Below are positions 1 to 10,440 of a DNA stretch of 64,000 bases, piece by piece. The DNA comes from Cryptomeria japonica (lineage: Eukaryota > Streptophyta > Pinopsida > Cupressales > Cupressaceae): the NCBI RefSeq assembly GCF_030272615.1, contig NC_081415.1:507051373-507115372 (forward strand). The letters run 5' to 3'. Numbering within the stretch: position 1 is the first letter of the stretch; each line of letters opens with the position of its first letter. The translations under genes were made by a program, and so were the position numbers. Under the pieces are notes generated by a model. The model was not told the DNA's origin, searched no databases, and was given only the letters and a program-made list of their open reading frames with translations.

Positions 1-1016
1 CTATGTTGCTGATCAGAGTTATGACAGCCAGGTTTGGTGGCCATTTGTGTTGGTTTATTGGCTGGGAGTTCATCTTTACATTTTCTTGATGTCCCGCATG
101 CATGGATGGTTACTTCAAGGTGATTAGTTGACAAACTTCTTCTTCATCTCTTACAGAGGGTTCTACATTTTGATATGGGAAGCCAGGGACTCTAAAATTA
201 ATATTGTTGTTGCTGCTACCTCTTCTTTCAGAATTCATACAAGCCCATTTCAGTTATTCCAGATGGATTGGAGGGAGATTATGAAAAGGATTTGGTTTCC
301 TATCGAGTTGGTAACCTTTGGAAAGACACTTTTAGCCAGGAGTACAAGCAAAAATTTAATTTGGGCCAAGATTTTTCAGTCCTGCAGTGACAGATTGTCT
401 TTGCAAATGTTGCAACTTGAAAATTCAGGCTTGCACAGCTGCAGATTTGAGTACTTTCAATCCAATCAGCTTAATTAAAGAGCCATTTTTGCACCTCAAA
501 TGAGGATGATGACTAATTTGGTTATTCAGTTTGAGCGTTGGTTGGATGTTTGGGCACCCAATTATTATTACTACTTGATTTCAAATTGTACTCATCTTTA
601 AAACAACATATTGGTATTCAGTATCAGTTGTTCTGGAGGAATGCAGGGTATTGGGAATAGGATAGTTTATGAAGAAGTTTTTGAGCTTCCTCCTATTGTG
701 CCTAGAATTGTGATCTTCGAAGGGCAATTCTCGAAGGAGTTGACCGATTTTTTGATGTTTTCGGTTGCTCTTCTTTCACATGGAATTCGGAAAGTCTATT
801 GTACAGGTGTTCAGTGGAATAGTGTTTGGAGAATATGGTGTTGCAATTTTCCTAGGTTGACTTGGGACCCTGGGATCATTCTTGGTTTCAGTTTGGATGA
901 GTCAACTGATTGTGTATTGCATTGGCATTGCTTGAGGACAAGCAATTGGATCAGTAAGTTGATTGTGTATTGCATTAGCATTGCTTGAGGACAAGCAATC
1001 TTTGGGAAGGGCAGAC
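1..1016 (+). mobile_element. 3' end of internal region of a Ty3/gypsy-like element (element D)
   Basis: No protein domain is recognisable here; short open frames at 128-478 and 611-988 match nothing I know. The right end reads through a conserved-looking gypsy tail (TTGAGGACAAGCAA at 934-948 and again at about 986-1000) and a purine-rich stretch at 1003-1014 that could be a polypurine tract, directly followed by an LTR start at 1017. The tail is duplicated in tandem: about 903-948 and 957-1002 share some 45 bp at a 54-bp offset. The rest of the element lies left of the window. The gypsy assignment rests on this 3' context only. Confidence 0.45.
902..1003 (+). repeat. Tandem duplication of the pol-tail segment
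   Basis: Two copies of a roughly 45-bp segment containing TGTGTATTGCATTGGCATTG and TTGAGGACAAGCAA lie 54 bp apart, with one G/A difference in the core. The duplication lies just upstream of the presumed polypurine tract. Confidence 0.7.
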
Positions 1017-1624
1017 TATAATGTCCCCATTTTTCAGGGTTCTCTTGTAGTCTAGTTGATGTTGGCTTTTGAGGGTTTTCTACAGCACCAGTGAGTTCAG
1101 ATGAACAACATTTTTTGGAGTGATTTCGAACTTGTCAAAGACTTTCTATTTTTAGCAATGGCCATTTTTAGCACTTACTATTTATAGTAAGTTTTAGTGC
1201 ATCCCAAATTGGGCCTATTTACTTACTATTTTTAGCAATTGCTATTTTTAGTAAGTGTCTATTTTTAGCAATGAGTAGCCTCTATTTTCCCAACAATGAA
1301 ATATGCCATTCTTGGACATTGGGTGAAGTTTAATTGTGTTAAAAGAAATATATTTTGATTTATAATTACTTAAATCTATTATATTGTCACTTTACAACTT
1401 AAGTGAATTGTACCCCTTGGCCTAGTTTCACAACGTTGTTTTAAAAGGGGGGCCTTTTACTGTAATGTCCCCTACTAGTTTAGGACTGGTTTAACCATAA
1501 TTAATCCTTCACAACACTCTTAAACTACCTTGATTAGGAGACAAAGCTTCATAACATGAACCTGATCATAATCTTTCCCTTATATCGAATTGATAATTTA
1601 ATCTAATTGATAACCTCAATTTTA

Positions 1625-1626
<2 letters not shown>

Positions 1627-1656
<30 letters not shown>
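1627..1656. repeat. (TA)n microsatellite
   Basis: About 15 TA units inside solo LTR C, left of the B1 insertion. Confidence 0.95.
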
Positions 1657-1661
<5 letters not shown>

Positions 1662-1989
1662 TTTATTCTCATATGTTATTATATTATATATTATAGTAAT
1701 TATAATGATTATATTTGTTGGTTGAAAATTTTGTACACTTGGAGAAATATACAAAATTGTGGTTTCAGCCACAACACGTGAGTAAAACTCTCCTAATTAA
1801 GGGAAGGCTCCCCCTATCTAACTACAACTTAGAAAATAAAATAGGATGGGACAACAATCTTTCTTCTTCTTTCAAGAAAGACAATATCCTTTTCTCTTCA
1901 CAGAAAAGGATAGTGATTGAATATAAACAACAGTAGCAACTTTCAAATAAAATGAAAAAAGGAAATGAAGTTTCCTGAAAACGCAAAGA

Positions 1990-2400
1990 CTTCCGTCACT
2001 TCCTTCGGGATGGGACAGCAATATCAACCTCAAAGACTTGATTATATGAAGTTCTATCTACCCTTCTCTATACTAATGCTATAAAGGACAAGTTATAACA
2101 GCTCAAAGACTAGAATATCTTATTCTTTTCTACTTAAAAGAATGGGAAGTAGTATAAGCTCAAAGACTTACAGCTATTTCTCACAAAATCTACTCCTAAA
2201 TTCTCCTAAGAACAAGTGAAAGCACAAAGACTTGCAGCTTCTCTCAAAAAAATATTTATTTTAATCTATATTAAACTCAACTACTTGCAGCACAAAGACT
2301 GCAAATCAGATGTGATTAAGCTCTTTAGGAACACTTGCAAGAAAGATAATATAGAACACTAACTCAAGAATGTAGCACAAAGACCCAAACCTTGAGTAAT
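1990..2400 (-). repeat. Interspersed CAAAGACTT motif series in the B1 3' tail
   Basis: Seven copies of a GCTCAAAGACTT-like motif lie at roughly 50-70 bp spacing between about 1983 and 2390, and an eighth follows the A1 insertion at about 9512. The same series, in the same order, is present in B2 at 34203-34680. The sequence between copies is more diverged than the motif. Confidence 0.75.
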
Positions 2401-2939
2401 TTCCTTCTATTCCTTTCAATTCTTGAATTTGCACATTGTTGTGCGTTGCACACGCTCCCTGTCGCCGACAAGGTCCCCCTTCCTATTTTTGAGCCTTTAG
2501 TCTTCGCCCTGTTGAGTTTCGCGCAGAGTGTCTCGCGTCCTTTCGAGCGAGTCCGCGACCGATCCTTGAAGTGATGTCAAAGAAAAGAGTCGATGATTCC
2601 ATTAGGCTCGTCTAGCCCTCGGGCACAATGCCAAGAGATTGTTCAAATTGTGAAATCACGTCGCACAAGAACCCAAAGTTACCGTTTTTCGCATAAGAGC
2701 GATGAGATAGATTGCATGAGGTTTGTCTTTACGAAGTTTATGGGATTTGAATAAAGGATGATTTTCGCCTGCTGGTGAAGGAGGATCGAATTTCCTGGCG
2801 AAATGCCAAGGTTGACAAAACTTGCCCAAGTACCCAACCTCACGCTTCTCGAGGAGAAAGTTAAAATCGCCAAAATCGCTCTAGGAGTGAAATTTTGGAC
2901 TTTCAAGCCGAATTGAGGGAGATTACAAAATTTGTTAAA

Positions 2940-3960
2940 TTCCCAAAATGGGCCAAGGGTCCGAGAATGCCTTAAAATTCACAAAACCTCCAAAACGTCC
3001 GAAATGGCGAAAACTGGTCCAAGATCCTAAATTTCACTTAAGTTGCCAAAATTGCCTTATGGGCCGAATTTCGGACCCAAAGGCCAAAATTTTAAAATTT
3101 CAAAAGGTTAAAAAAGTTGCTAAAACTGCCCACGGGGCCAAATTTCGGACCCTGGGGTCAAATTCTCAAAAAATTCAAAAGTTAACAAAACTGGTAAAAG
3201 GTTCGAAAATGCTTTTAAATTTGCAAAAGACCCCCAAAGGTCCGAAATTCACTTAAGTCATCTAATTTCGGACCTTGGGGCGAAATTTGAAAATATGATA
3301 AGTTTGCAAAATATGCACAATGGTCCGAAATTTGCATAAATTCGCCAAAAGGCATTAAGTCTCTGAAATTTGCGAAAAATGTTAAAACTCCAAAATTCGC
3401 CAAAAGGCGTTAAAGGTCCGAAAACTCCAAAATGGGCAAAAATCACGAAAACTCCAAATTGGCAAAAACATTGAAACATCCAAAGTTTATTTAAACTGGC
3501 AAAAACTGGTCCATGGTCCGAAGTTTATTTAAGTTGCAAAAATGCACTTAAGGTCCGAATATTGTCTTGAAGTTGAAAAAGGGGCCTTAAGGTCCGAAAA
3601 TTACCTTTCAGTTTGCAAAACTCCCCCAAGGTCCGAAATTGGTAAATTCGCCAAAAATGGGAAAGCCCCAAAAATTGCCAAGGTTCGAAGTTTGTGTGAA
3701 GGCGTCTAAGCATGTCAAGGAAAGCGCAGTTTAAGTTTGCAAAACCCCTCCATTCCTCTGAAAATACTCCAAGCCGCCGAAAGGCATGAAAGCTCTGAAA
3801 TTCAATAAACTTGCAAATCGTGAAAACCCCGAAAATCGCCAAGGTCCGAAGTTTGTGTGAAGGCATCTAAGCATGTCAAGGAAAGCGCAGTTTAAGTTTG
3901 CAAAACCCCTCCACTCCTCCGAAGATCACAGTGCCATAGCTCCGAAGTTCGCCATAAATC
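2940..3960 (+). repeat. AAGGTCCGAAA motif field in the A1 5' region
   Basis: About 15-18 copies of GGTCCGAAA(T/G)TT or its reverse complement TTTCGGACC lie at roughly 35-90 bp spacing, mixed with GCCAAAA and TTGCAAAA words. Some form palindromes, such as GGGCCGAATTTCGGACCC at about 3060-3078. A longer duplication is visible: about 80 bp starting at 3680 recurs at 3841 with a few changes, an offset of 161 bp. Short open frames on both strands here (2948-3256, 3525-3866 and others) are by-products of the repeat and not genes. Confidence 0.75.
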
Positions 3961-4077
3961 CTCAAAATTGCAATGCGTAGGGCAAATAAGGAAAATTCGA
4001 ATTGGTAAAACCCCTCCATACTGCCGAATTTCGCGTAAGGGAGGATCACGTTCGATTTTGAAAGGGAAGCTAGAGAG

Positions 4078-4083
4078 TATAAA
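4078..4083 (+). promoter_or_regulatory. TATA-like box upstream of the A1 gene
   Basis: TATAAA in the context GAGAGTATAAATTGC lies about 660 bp before the start codon and about 230 bp before a consensus 5' splice site. A2 has a matching arrangement at 28899. Function is inferred from position only. Confidence 0.4.
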
Positions 4084-4309
4084 TTGCATTCAAGGTAAAA
4101 CGCTGACACAAACCATTCCAAACATTCAAGTTCAGATTACCAATTGCCCAAGGTAAAATCGCTTAGTCTAAAAATGACAAATTCTTTTCAAACAACAACC
4201 GCGAAAATTTGAATTGAGGGATAACCGTTGAAATTCTAAAATTTGCAGAACTATCCATTCGTCTTTGCGCAACAAAGTCGGGCAATTTCTCGCCATCCAT
4301 TTTCATCAG

Positions 4310-4732
4310 GTAAGTACGCTTTGTCTCTCTTGATCATCTGAAATATTTTTTAAATTGGATGCATGCCTGTGCAAAATTGATTAAAGTGCTTAAGCCTTCA
4401 AAATTCACATCTTTCTCCCATTATTAGAGTGTCATTCAAAGCAGTCGAAAATTAGAATTTGCTCCTAAGATTTAACCAGAAATTGCATTTTTTAAACTTA
4501 GGAGAACTTTTCGAGCTTTGTCCCTTTTGAAAATCAATCCAGAAAGTGCTTAAGTATAAATTAGCGACCAAAAGCTTCATGAATAAATGTTTTGCTCAAT
4601 CAAGCTCTCAGCTAGCAGTGTCACTCTGTTTCCAATCTAGATTTTGAATTAACTCCTAAATGCTGGCATATTCTCTATCCAGCCCACCTTACTTCTTTTA
4701 TATCGCCTCGTAATCCGCATCCCACTGTGCAG
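4310..4732 (+). other. Probable 5'-UTR intron of the A1 gene
   Basis: The sequence CAG/GTAAGT at 4307-4315 is a near-perfect plant 5' splice site, and CACTGTGCAG at 4723-4732 is a good 3' splice site that ends 5 bp before the ATG at 4738. A2 has a shorter candidate intron ending just before its ATG. A 5'-UTR intron is unusual for a transposon gag or pol gene and suggests transcription as an ordinary mRNA. No transcript evidence is available here. Confidence 0.5.
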
Positions 4733-4737
4733 GATAA

Positions 4738-7700
4738 ATGCCTAAATCGGTAGTAGAATCATCAAAGACGCCTGCTACAACCGAGACATCGCGAGCATCC
4801 AAATCAGATATCCCACGCAAAGTTGAAAGGATGAAGTATCAGTATCAAAGAGGAGGATTGAGGGAGTCAAAAGTTCAGAGCATTTGGGACAATGTCGGTG
4901 ATACTGACCTAGGCCATATTGACATCCAGGACTTCAGGAATCGGGTCTTCTCCCCTAACGCATATGGCAAGCCTAGACACATGGTGGAAAGTGGCATCGC
5001 CCAAGCGGTGGGATTTCCTCCAGCAATACAAAACTATGAGTTAGTGGTAGAGGCTGCCCGGCATTATCAGCCAGGGTCCAGATTAGTGCTTCTCGAGAAT
5101 ATGACTCTCGCCAACTTCACTCCCGAGGCCATTGGCGACGCATTCGACGTTCCCTTCCCAAACAATCCCACGGCCACAACTATAGATGAAGCACAGGGGG
5201 CATATGATATGAATCCAGCCAGATGCAGAACACTGATCAACGAAGAGTGGTACAAGGAGAGAAGGCTTCCAAGCACCAGAATTGGCAAAAAGACCCCAAG
5301 AAGTGACTTTCATAATGAGCATGGGGATATGGTCACATTACTCAGCCGGGTTATGGGACTTCCTAAATCCAACTACTTTGAAGAGTGGATGTTTTATTTC
5401 ACAGAGCAAGTCTTCGCTGGGAAGTCTAAGTTTGACTGGGCCCGGATCATAAGCGACAACATCCACACTCAGCTGATAGAGCTTGAAACAAAGAAATACT
5501 TCACTATGACCTCTCACTTGGTCTACATGTTCGCCAAGAACCAGCCGCTGCCAGGTTTGATAATGAAAGGTGAAATCGGGAATGGGCCTGGTCAGGTAAA
5601 GGTCTATGACTGTTACCCACAGCTGCATTACCAAGATATACTCAGAGAAAAAAGAGCAGCCCAGCTTATGCAGTTGGCCAATATGAGCGCGTCAATGACG
5701 CCTTCACAATGCGCCTGGTCAAGCTAATGTAGGGAGGATTACACATAAGGCTCTCAGAGCAAGCTACTATTCTAGTACAGAGATACGGGGCCTGGTTCAT
5801 CCAGTTCCCAAGGTTCTCCTATATCTGAATAGCGGGCTTCGATGGTGCCCCTCTCCGACTTCCACGATACCCAACCGACAAAATAGTTCTTATGGAGGTC
5901 GCAAGGCAGTCACGTCTGGCCGCCATCTTACTCAGAGAAAGCAAGCAGGCTGGATTCACGTTCCCCATGATTATAGGCAACCAGGATGTCCATCTGAAGA
6001 CCCCCACCCTAGTAGAGGAATCCCTCGCAGAGCTGGCCTCTTATGGCCTACAAGAGCATTTTCCGAGAAAATATTTCGATCACGATAATCTGGCAAAGAG
6101 AGCCTATGGCAAGCGGTACAAAGCAAAGGAATCAATTGAAGCCTATTGGAAAAATTGCTCTGATGACTACGAAGTCTGGAGACGTGAATATTCTAGGCTG
6201 AGTGTGCAACAAATGCAGCTCTTTGAATATCACCAGGTCCCAGATCAACTCACAGATTCAAGGAATTGCCTCCAAGTCCGAGAATTTGAGGCAGTAAGGC
6301 ATCTTTTGCCAGGTGTTGATTGGTCCCAGGACCCGATCACTGATTTTGAGGCAGTCATGGCAGCCCCAGCAAGATATACAGACCAATGGTTACATCAACA
6401 AATTGAGAGGTTAATTCATGAGGGAGTCTAGTTCACTTACCACCTAATGGGCAGCCTCGATTCTCAGTCTTCCAAAGATGAAGGAACGTCCAATGCACCT
6501 AGAGAAGAAATTGAGAAACCTGAGAAGAGAAAGAAGGCTAAGGCTTGCCGAGGGACTCGGACGTCCAAGAGAACGAGAAGGGAAAAGATTCCTATAAGAA
6601 GACCAGAGGTCACTTCATCGTCAAAGGACCCCAGTTCATCCGACGATGTAGTGGAATTAGATTATATACCTGCTCCGCCTTCTCAAAGTGACATTGATGC
6701 GTTTGGAACTGATGATCCTCCCGCACCCGACATGTTAGAAGCTGAGCTAAGGGCCATTGAATCAACCCAACCGGGTAACCAAATAGAGGAAGGAGAGATT
6801 CCATCCATCCAAGGGATCGAAGTGCATGAACCCACCCAACAGAGCCGCCATGAACTGCTGCTCCATAATACAACCAGAGATGACTCTACCGTTGAAGGAA
6901 AGCAAAGGGCAGAGGAGACCCACGAGCTCGAAAGGACTGAAGAGCAACCATCGCACGAAGGCGCCAGACAATTGTTCAGTGAAATGGGAGAAAGTTCAGC
7001 TGCAAGTAAGGAACTTGGCACCTCCTCCACCCCTCCGGTAACAAAACAGCTGCAAATCTATAATGAGTCGGCTGAAAACATCAAAGAGAAGAATGTAGAC
7101 TTAACCATATCATCAGCCCAGGTAGTACCTCAAAAATGGTTAATTGCCAGAGCCCAGCACAAGGCCGCCACCAAACCACCTATCGACCTCGAGGACATAT
7201 TCTCACGCATAGACCAAGCTAAAGCTAAGGGGAAGAAAAAGCCCAAGGCATATTCCAGAATGACTAAAGATGAGCAAAGGAACCGTACTATCCACATTGC
7301 CACCCCGCCTGTAGATAAGCCAGCAGATCAGATCACGCTGCCAAATTATAGCATCACAACCGTCCCCATCAAACGAGCCACTAAGGCAAAGGAAAAGGAG
7401 GAATTCAAGGATTAAGTGCAGAACATACTCAGGCAACTTGAAGAGATAACACCTGAGAAGGATATGTATCAAGCTCGTGCCGAGCAGGCCAAAGGGTACA
7501 TCGATCAACTCCTGAGACCATTACACAATGCCTCCGAATCCCACATTCCCTCGACAGCATTGGCACAGATGACCACAACAGAATTTGAAGGAGTACGGGA
7601 CACCGCGAGGGCCGTCAAGGAATGGATACAAGGCATCAGAAGAAGGGGAGAACGAATCCTTGAGGAAGTGAAGGAAATGGCTCGCCACCGAGAAACCACT

Positions 7701-8252
7701 TTGGTTAAGTTATTAGAGGTAAAGAGGGAATCCCTCCACATCCAGGAAGTGGCTGCCACTACTCTTCCCCTCATGAACGCTCTTTTCTAGACCCATGCAC
7801 AAATTCCTACATTACCCACCATCCTAGATCCTCATATCATCAACACTCTTAAGGAATGGTACTGGACTATCAACATGAAGAATGATGCGAAGGAAATCAT
7901 CGATAGAGAACACAATGCATGCAAGGTAATTCTGAAAACCATGCAAAAACTTGGCAAGATAATCCTTCGATCAATGGTTTCGGGATGGGTAAATGACCAA
8001 TCCGATGAAGTGATACCGCCAGACTGGGAGGAAAGATTGGGAACAAATAAGATCACTTATTCTACTAAGGACCTAGGCTTTGCCGGTCAATTCCACTCGG
8101 ACGTGTTGTGCTTTGAGCGTAATTGTTCCAGTTGGCAAGATGGTCTGAAGCAGGTAGACCAATACCTCGAGGGCATGCAATATAAAATTCGCCATCCTCC
8201 TATGCCTCCATTCAGTCTGCTTTTCCAATTATGTATCGGATTTCAGGAGTAG
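4738..8252 (+). pseudogene. A/B-family long protein, decayed copy in A1
   Basis: Function unknown. Reading from ATG 4738 gives an N-terminal globular domain of about 400 residues with words shared by A2 and B2: W-N-G-D-T-LG near residue 50, SGI-AxGFPPA, ARHY, I-AF-P, and EEWMFYF. The frame shifts near 5690 and continues through 5892-6431 (YGAWFIQFP, then LPRYPTDKIVLMEV), 6447-7415 (Ser/Glu/Lys-rich, then a second conserved block ending IATPPVDK near 7300) and 7416-8252 (long helices, probable coiled coil). In-frame stops are TAG 5730, TGA 5826, TAG 6429, TAA 7413, TAG 7788 and TAG 8250; sense reading goes on to TAA near 8361. The N-terminal part resembles plant mobile-domain or 'putative plant transposon protein' families in general style only. 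No catalytic motif is visible. Confidence 0.7.
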
Positions 8253-8361
8253 GTTCGTGAGGAACGTGCGGCAGGTCAAGATCTCTGGCGGGAATATTTG
8301 CATGAAGAAAGTCAATTTTTGATAAAAGGATTTGAAACTGGAAAAGAAAAAGTGCTTTCCT

Positions 8362-9502
8362 AAAAATGCACTTTTTTCCTTTTGAAATTTTGAAAAGTGC
8401 ACTTTTGGCCAAAAGGGTCATATTTGACTTTCAAGTCAACTAAAATGTAAAACTTTATGAATGCACCTTTTTGGATAATTTTGGATGAGTTTTAATTATC
8501 CTTTTTGGGTAGTTATTGCTCATTTTGGGGTGGTTGTTGATATTTGCCTCCTATTTATGGGTATGGGCAGCCATGTTTTATGGATGAGTTTGGGCCACTT
8601 GTTTAGATTAGATCTGGGCCATTCATCCAATTTTGGAGCCTATTTAAAGGGGATTGGTTTCCCTTATTTTGTAAGAAGTTCTTGGATTGTTGCAAAAGCT
8701 CTGGCGAAATTTACAGGATTTAATGCAAAGTTAAGACTGTTTCAAGTTTCCTTGTGAGTGCATGGTCTCCTTCTTCATTAGTTTAGAAGTTTTTCAGTTA
8801 TGTTTATTTCCTTTATATAGCATTTTCAAACAAACATCCGACAGAATCCTCGCAGTTCACACCATTAGAGAATGGTTGATTGCCTTTCTCTCTGCATGGT
8901 TAATCTGAACCTTTCACATGCTTAGTTTGGTTATTGAATACTCACTATGAATGTAAAAGTTCTAATGTTGTAGTTGATAACATGAAAATCCTATTTTCCT
9001 TTGAAGATTGCACTAGATTTATGCGAATATTGTGTTTAAGTAGCTGGTGATGCTTAGTCTTGTTATTTGGAGGTGTCCGTCTGTTTGCTGAATCTGCTAT
9101 CTTAGTTAGAATTTATATTTCATATATCTCTCCCTCCCTATCCTTCCCTCCTTTTTCCCCTTTTTTTTATCAAGAGAATCCGCAGTCCCATTGAAAACAG
9201 TATCAACTCAACTGAAATCATTTGATAAGAAAGATCATAAAGATTCCAAGGAACTTATCTATCAATCGCCTATCTCATCGTAAGTCCCCCTTGTGTTTCC
9301 AGCATAAACACATCAAACCACTAAGAAATCCCACAGTCAAGACCTAACAAATGAAACCTTGAGGTTGTCCCCTTTGATCAAACGTAGAAAATAGCATTAG
9401 GGACTTCCTTATCTCAAGAGAGGATAGGATAATCAGCTGGTTTATTCTATTCTGCATTGGTCGTATGGAGTTTGTAGCAATGCGATTCCAGACACGTCAA
9501 CA
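8362..9502 (+). promoter_or_regulatory. A1 3' tail with LTR-like promoter (TATTTAAA at 8641)
   Basis: Downstream of the gene the sequence reads GGGCCATTCATC, then GAGCCTATTTAAAGG at about 8635-8650, a classic LTR-style TATA context. About 850 bp follow to the CAACA terminus. A2 has the same order (GGACCATTCATTG, then GATGCTATTTATACC at about 32847-32861). The last 90 bp share CAAGAGAGGATA and ACACGTCAACA with A2. A promoter placed after the gene and before the 3' terminus is what an LTR with a U3-encoded gene would look like. Confidence 0.5.
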
Positions 9503-9507
9503 CGCAT

Positions 9508-9840
9508 GAATGCTCAAAGACTTCTTTGCTGTAAATTTGGTAGAGTTTTTGCTTGCTTTCCAAAAAATAAAAATTACAATAGACCCCTCAAGTATTTATA
9601 GAAGAGGAGCTTTGAGAAAAAGGTGGGAGGATCCTAGCTAACTTGAGAGATTCTCTCAACCACCTAGACTTTTTCAAAAACTAGCTAAGACTTCAATAAC
9701 TAACAAAGACTTATTCCAACTACAGTCCTAATTGAACACAACCTGTAGTTGCCTTACATGTAATTGCAAAAGTGCAAGTAATGAGTTAACTTGCAATTAC
9801 AAAGTTATTTTTTTACATGTAACTTGTCAAAACAAAATTA
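9508..9840 (-). mobile_element. B1 3' tail, right of the A1 insertion
   Basis: The segment aligns closely with B2 34663-35010, including GAAAAAGGTGGGAGGATCCT and the purine-rich GAGAGATTCTCTC. On the minus strand it has TATAAATA at 9600-9593 followed by CTTGAGGGGTC, a TATA-like box downstream of where the coding region would lie, equivalent to the one in B2 near 34750. Confidence 0.7.
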
Positions 9841-9849
9841 CAAATGCAT

Positions 9850-10440
9850 AACTAAAACTATTCCATGTGTCTAAAGACACGACTCTAACTGCATCATCCT
9901 TTGTCGGTGATGATCTTCATGCTGCTTCAGGATGCTAGAACTTCAAGTATTCTGGATTGGTAAAGACATCTTGAACCGGAACAGGAACTTGCATCCTTGT
10001 CTTCTTGCTTGGGGTAGTACTATCTTTTCAGGAGGGAAAGGGTCGCCTTCCTCTTTTCATGTAATGACCATCTTTGTCTTGAAAGCATTCTATGTTCTCA
10101 ACCATGAATTGTTGTTGTATCTCTTCTTTGTATCATCCTTCATTCTTGAAATCTTCTTGCAAAATAAGGCCCATGCCTTAATCCATTGATTTGGTAGATC
10201 GTGTGTGCAAACCGGACTGACAAGGCAAGAGATAAATTGATGCGAAAATGGGCTCACGAGTGAATTTCGAGTTTTGGAAGTTGCATTACATGTGTGGGGA
10301 AAACAAGAGCATTAACTTACAATTGCGGGGAACAAACATGCAACTTCATATGTGTAATGGGTAACTACAAGTTTGCACTTGTAATTGGACCTTTAGAACT
10401 CATTTTCAAGTGTTTTTTGAGTGCATTTTGGACCAATTTC
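9850..10440. other. B1-specific insert replacing the coding region
   Basis: About 590 bp here have no counterpart in B2, although both sides align with B2. Two short open frames (plus 9932-10189, and a minus-strand run with several stops) show no recognisable domain. It could be an alternative internal sequence, a captured host fragment or the remains of another insertion. The right end contains palindromic TTACATGTGT/ACTTGTAAT words like those in the B leader. Confidence 0.4.

Larger units (their letters stand above)
2437..9502 (+). mobile_element. Element A1, giant LTR-like coding element nested in B1
   Basis: It starts TGTTGTG (2437) and ends ACACGTCAACA (9502). Flanks are CACAT (2432-2436) and CGCAT (9503-9507), a 5-bp target duplication with one change. 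The uninterrupted target is visible in B2 near 34655-34680, where TTCACAT runs on to GCTCAAAGACTT, which confirms the insertion point. The 7,066-bp element holds a motif-rich 5' part (2437-4077), a TATA-like box, a probable 5'-UTR intron, a broken gene of about 1,170 codons (4738-8252) and a 3' tail with a second TATA-like box (8639-8648). Its two ends share no direct repeat that I can find, and it has no RT, integrase or transposase motifs. Confidence 0.8.

Noticed and set aside
2948-3866. Overlapping open frames on both strands in the A1 5' region
   Set aside because: They arise from the GGTCCGAAA repeat field, are low complexity, and have no counterpart in A2.
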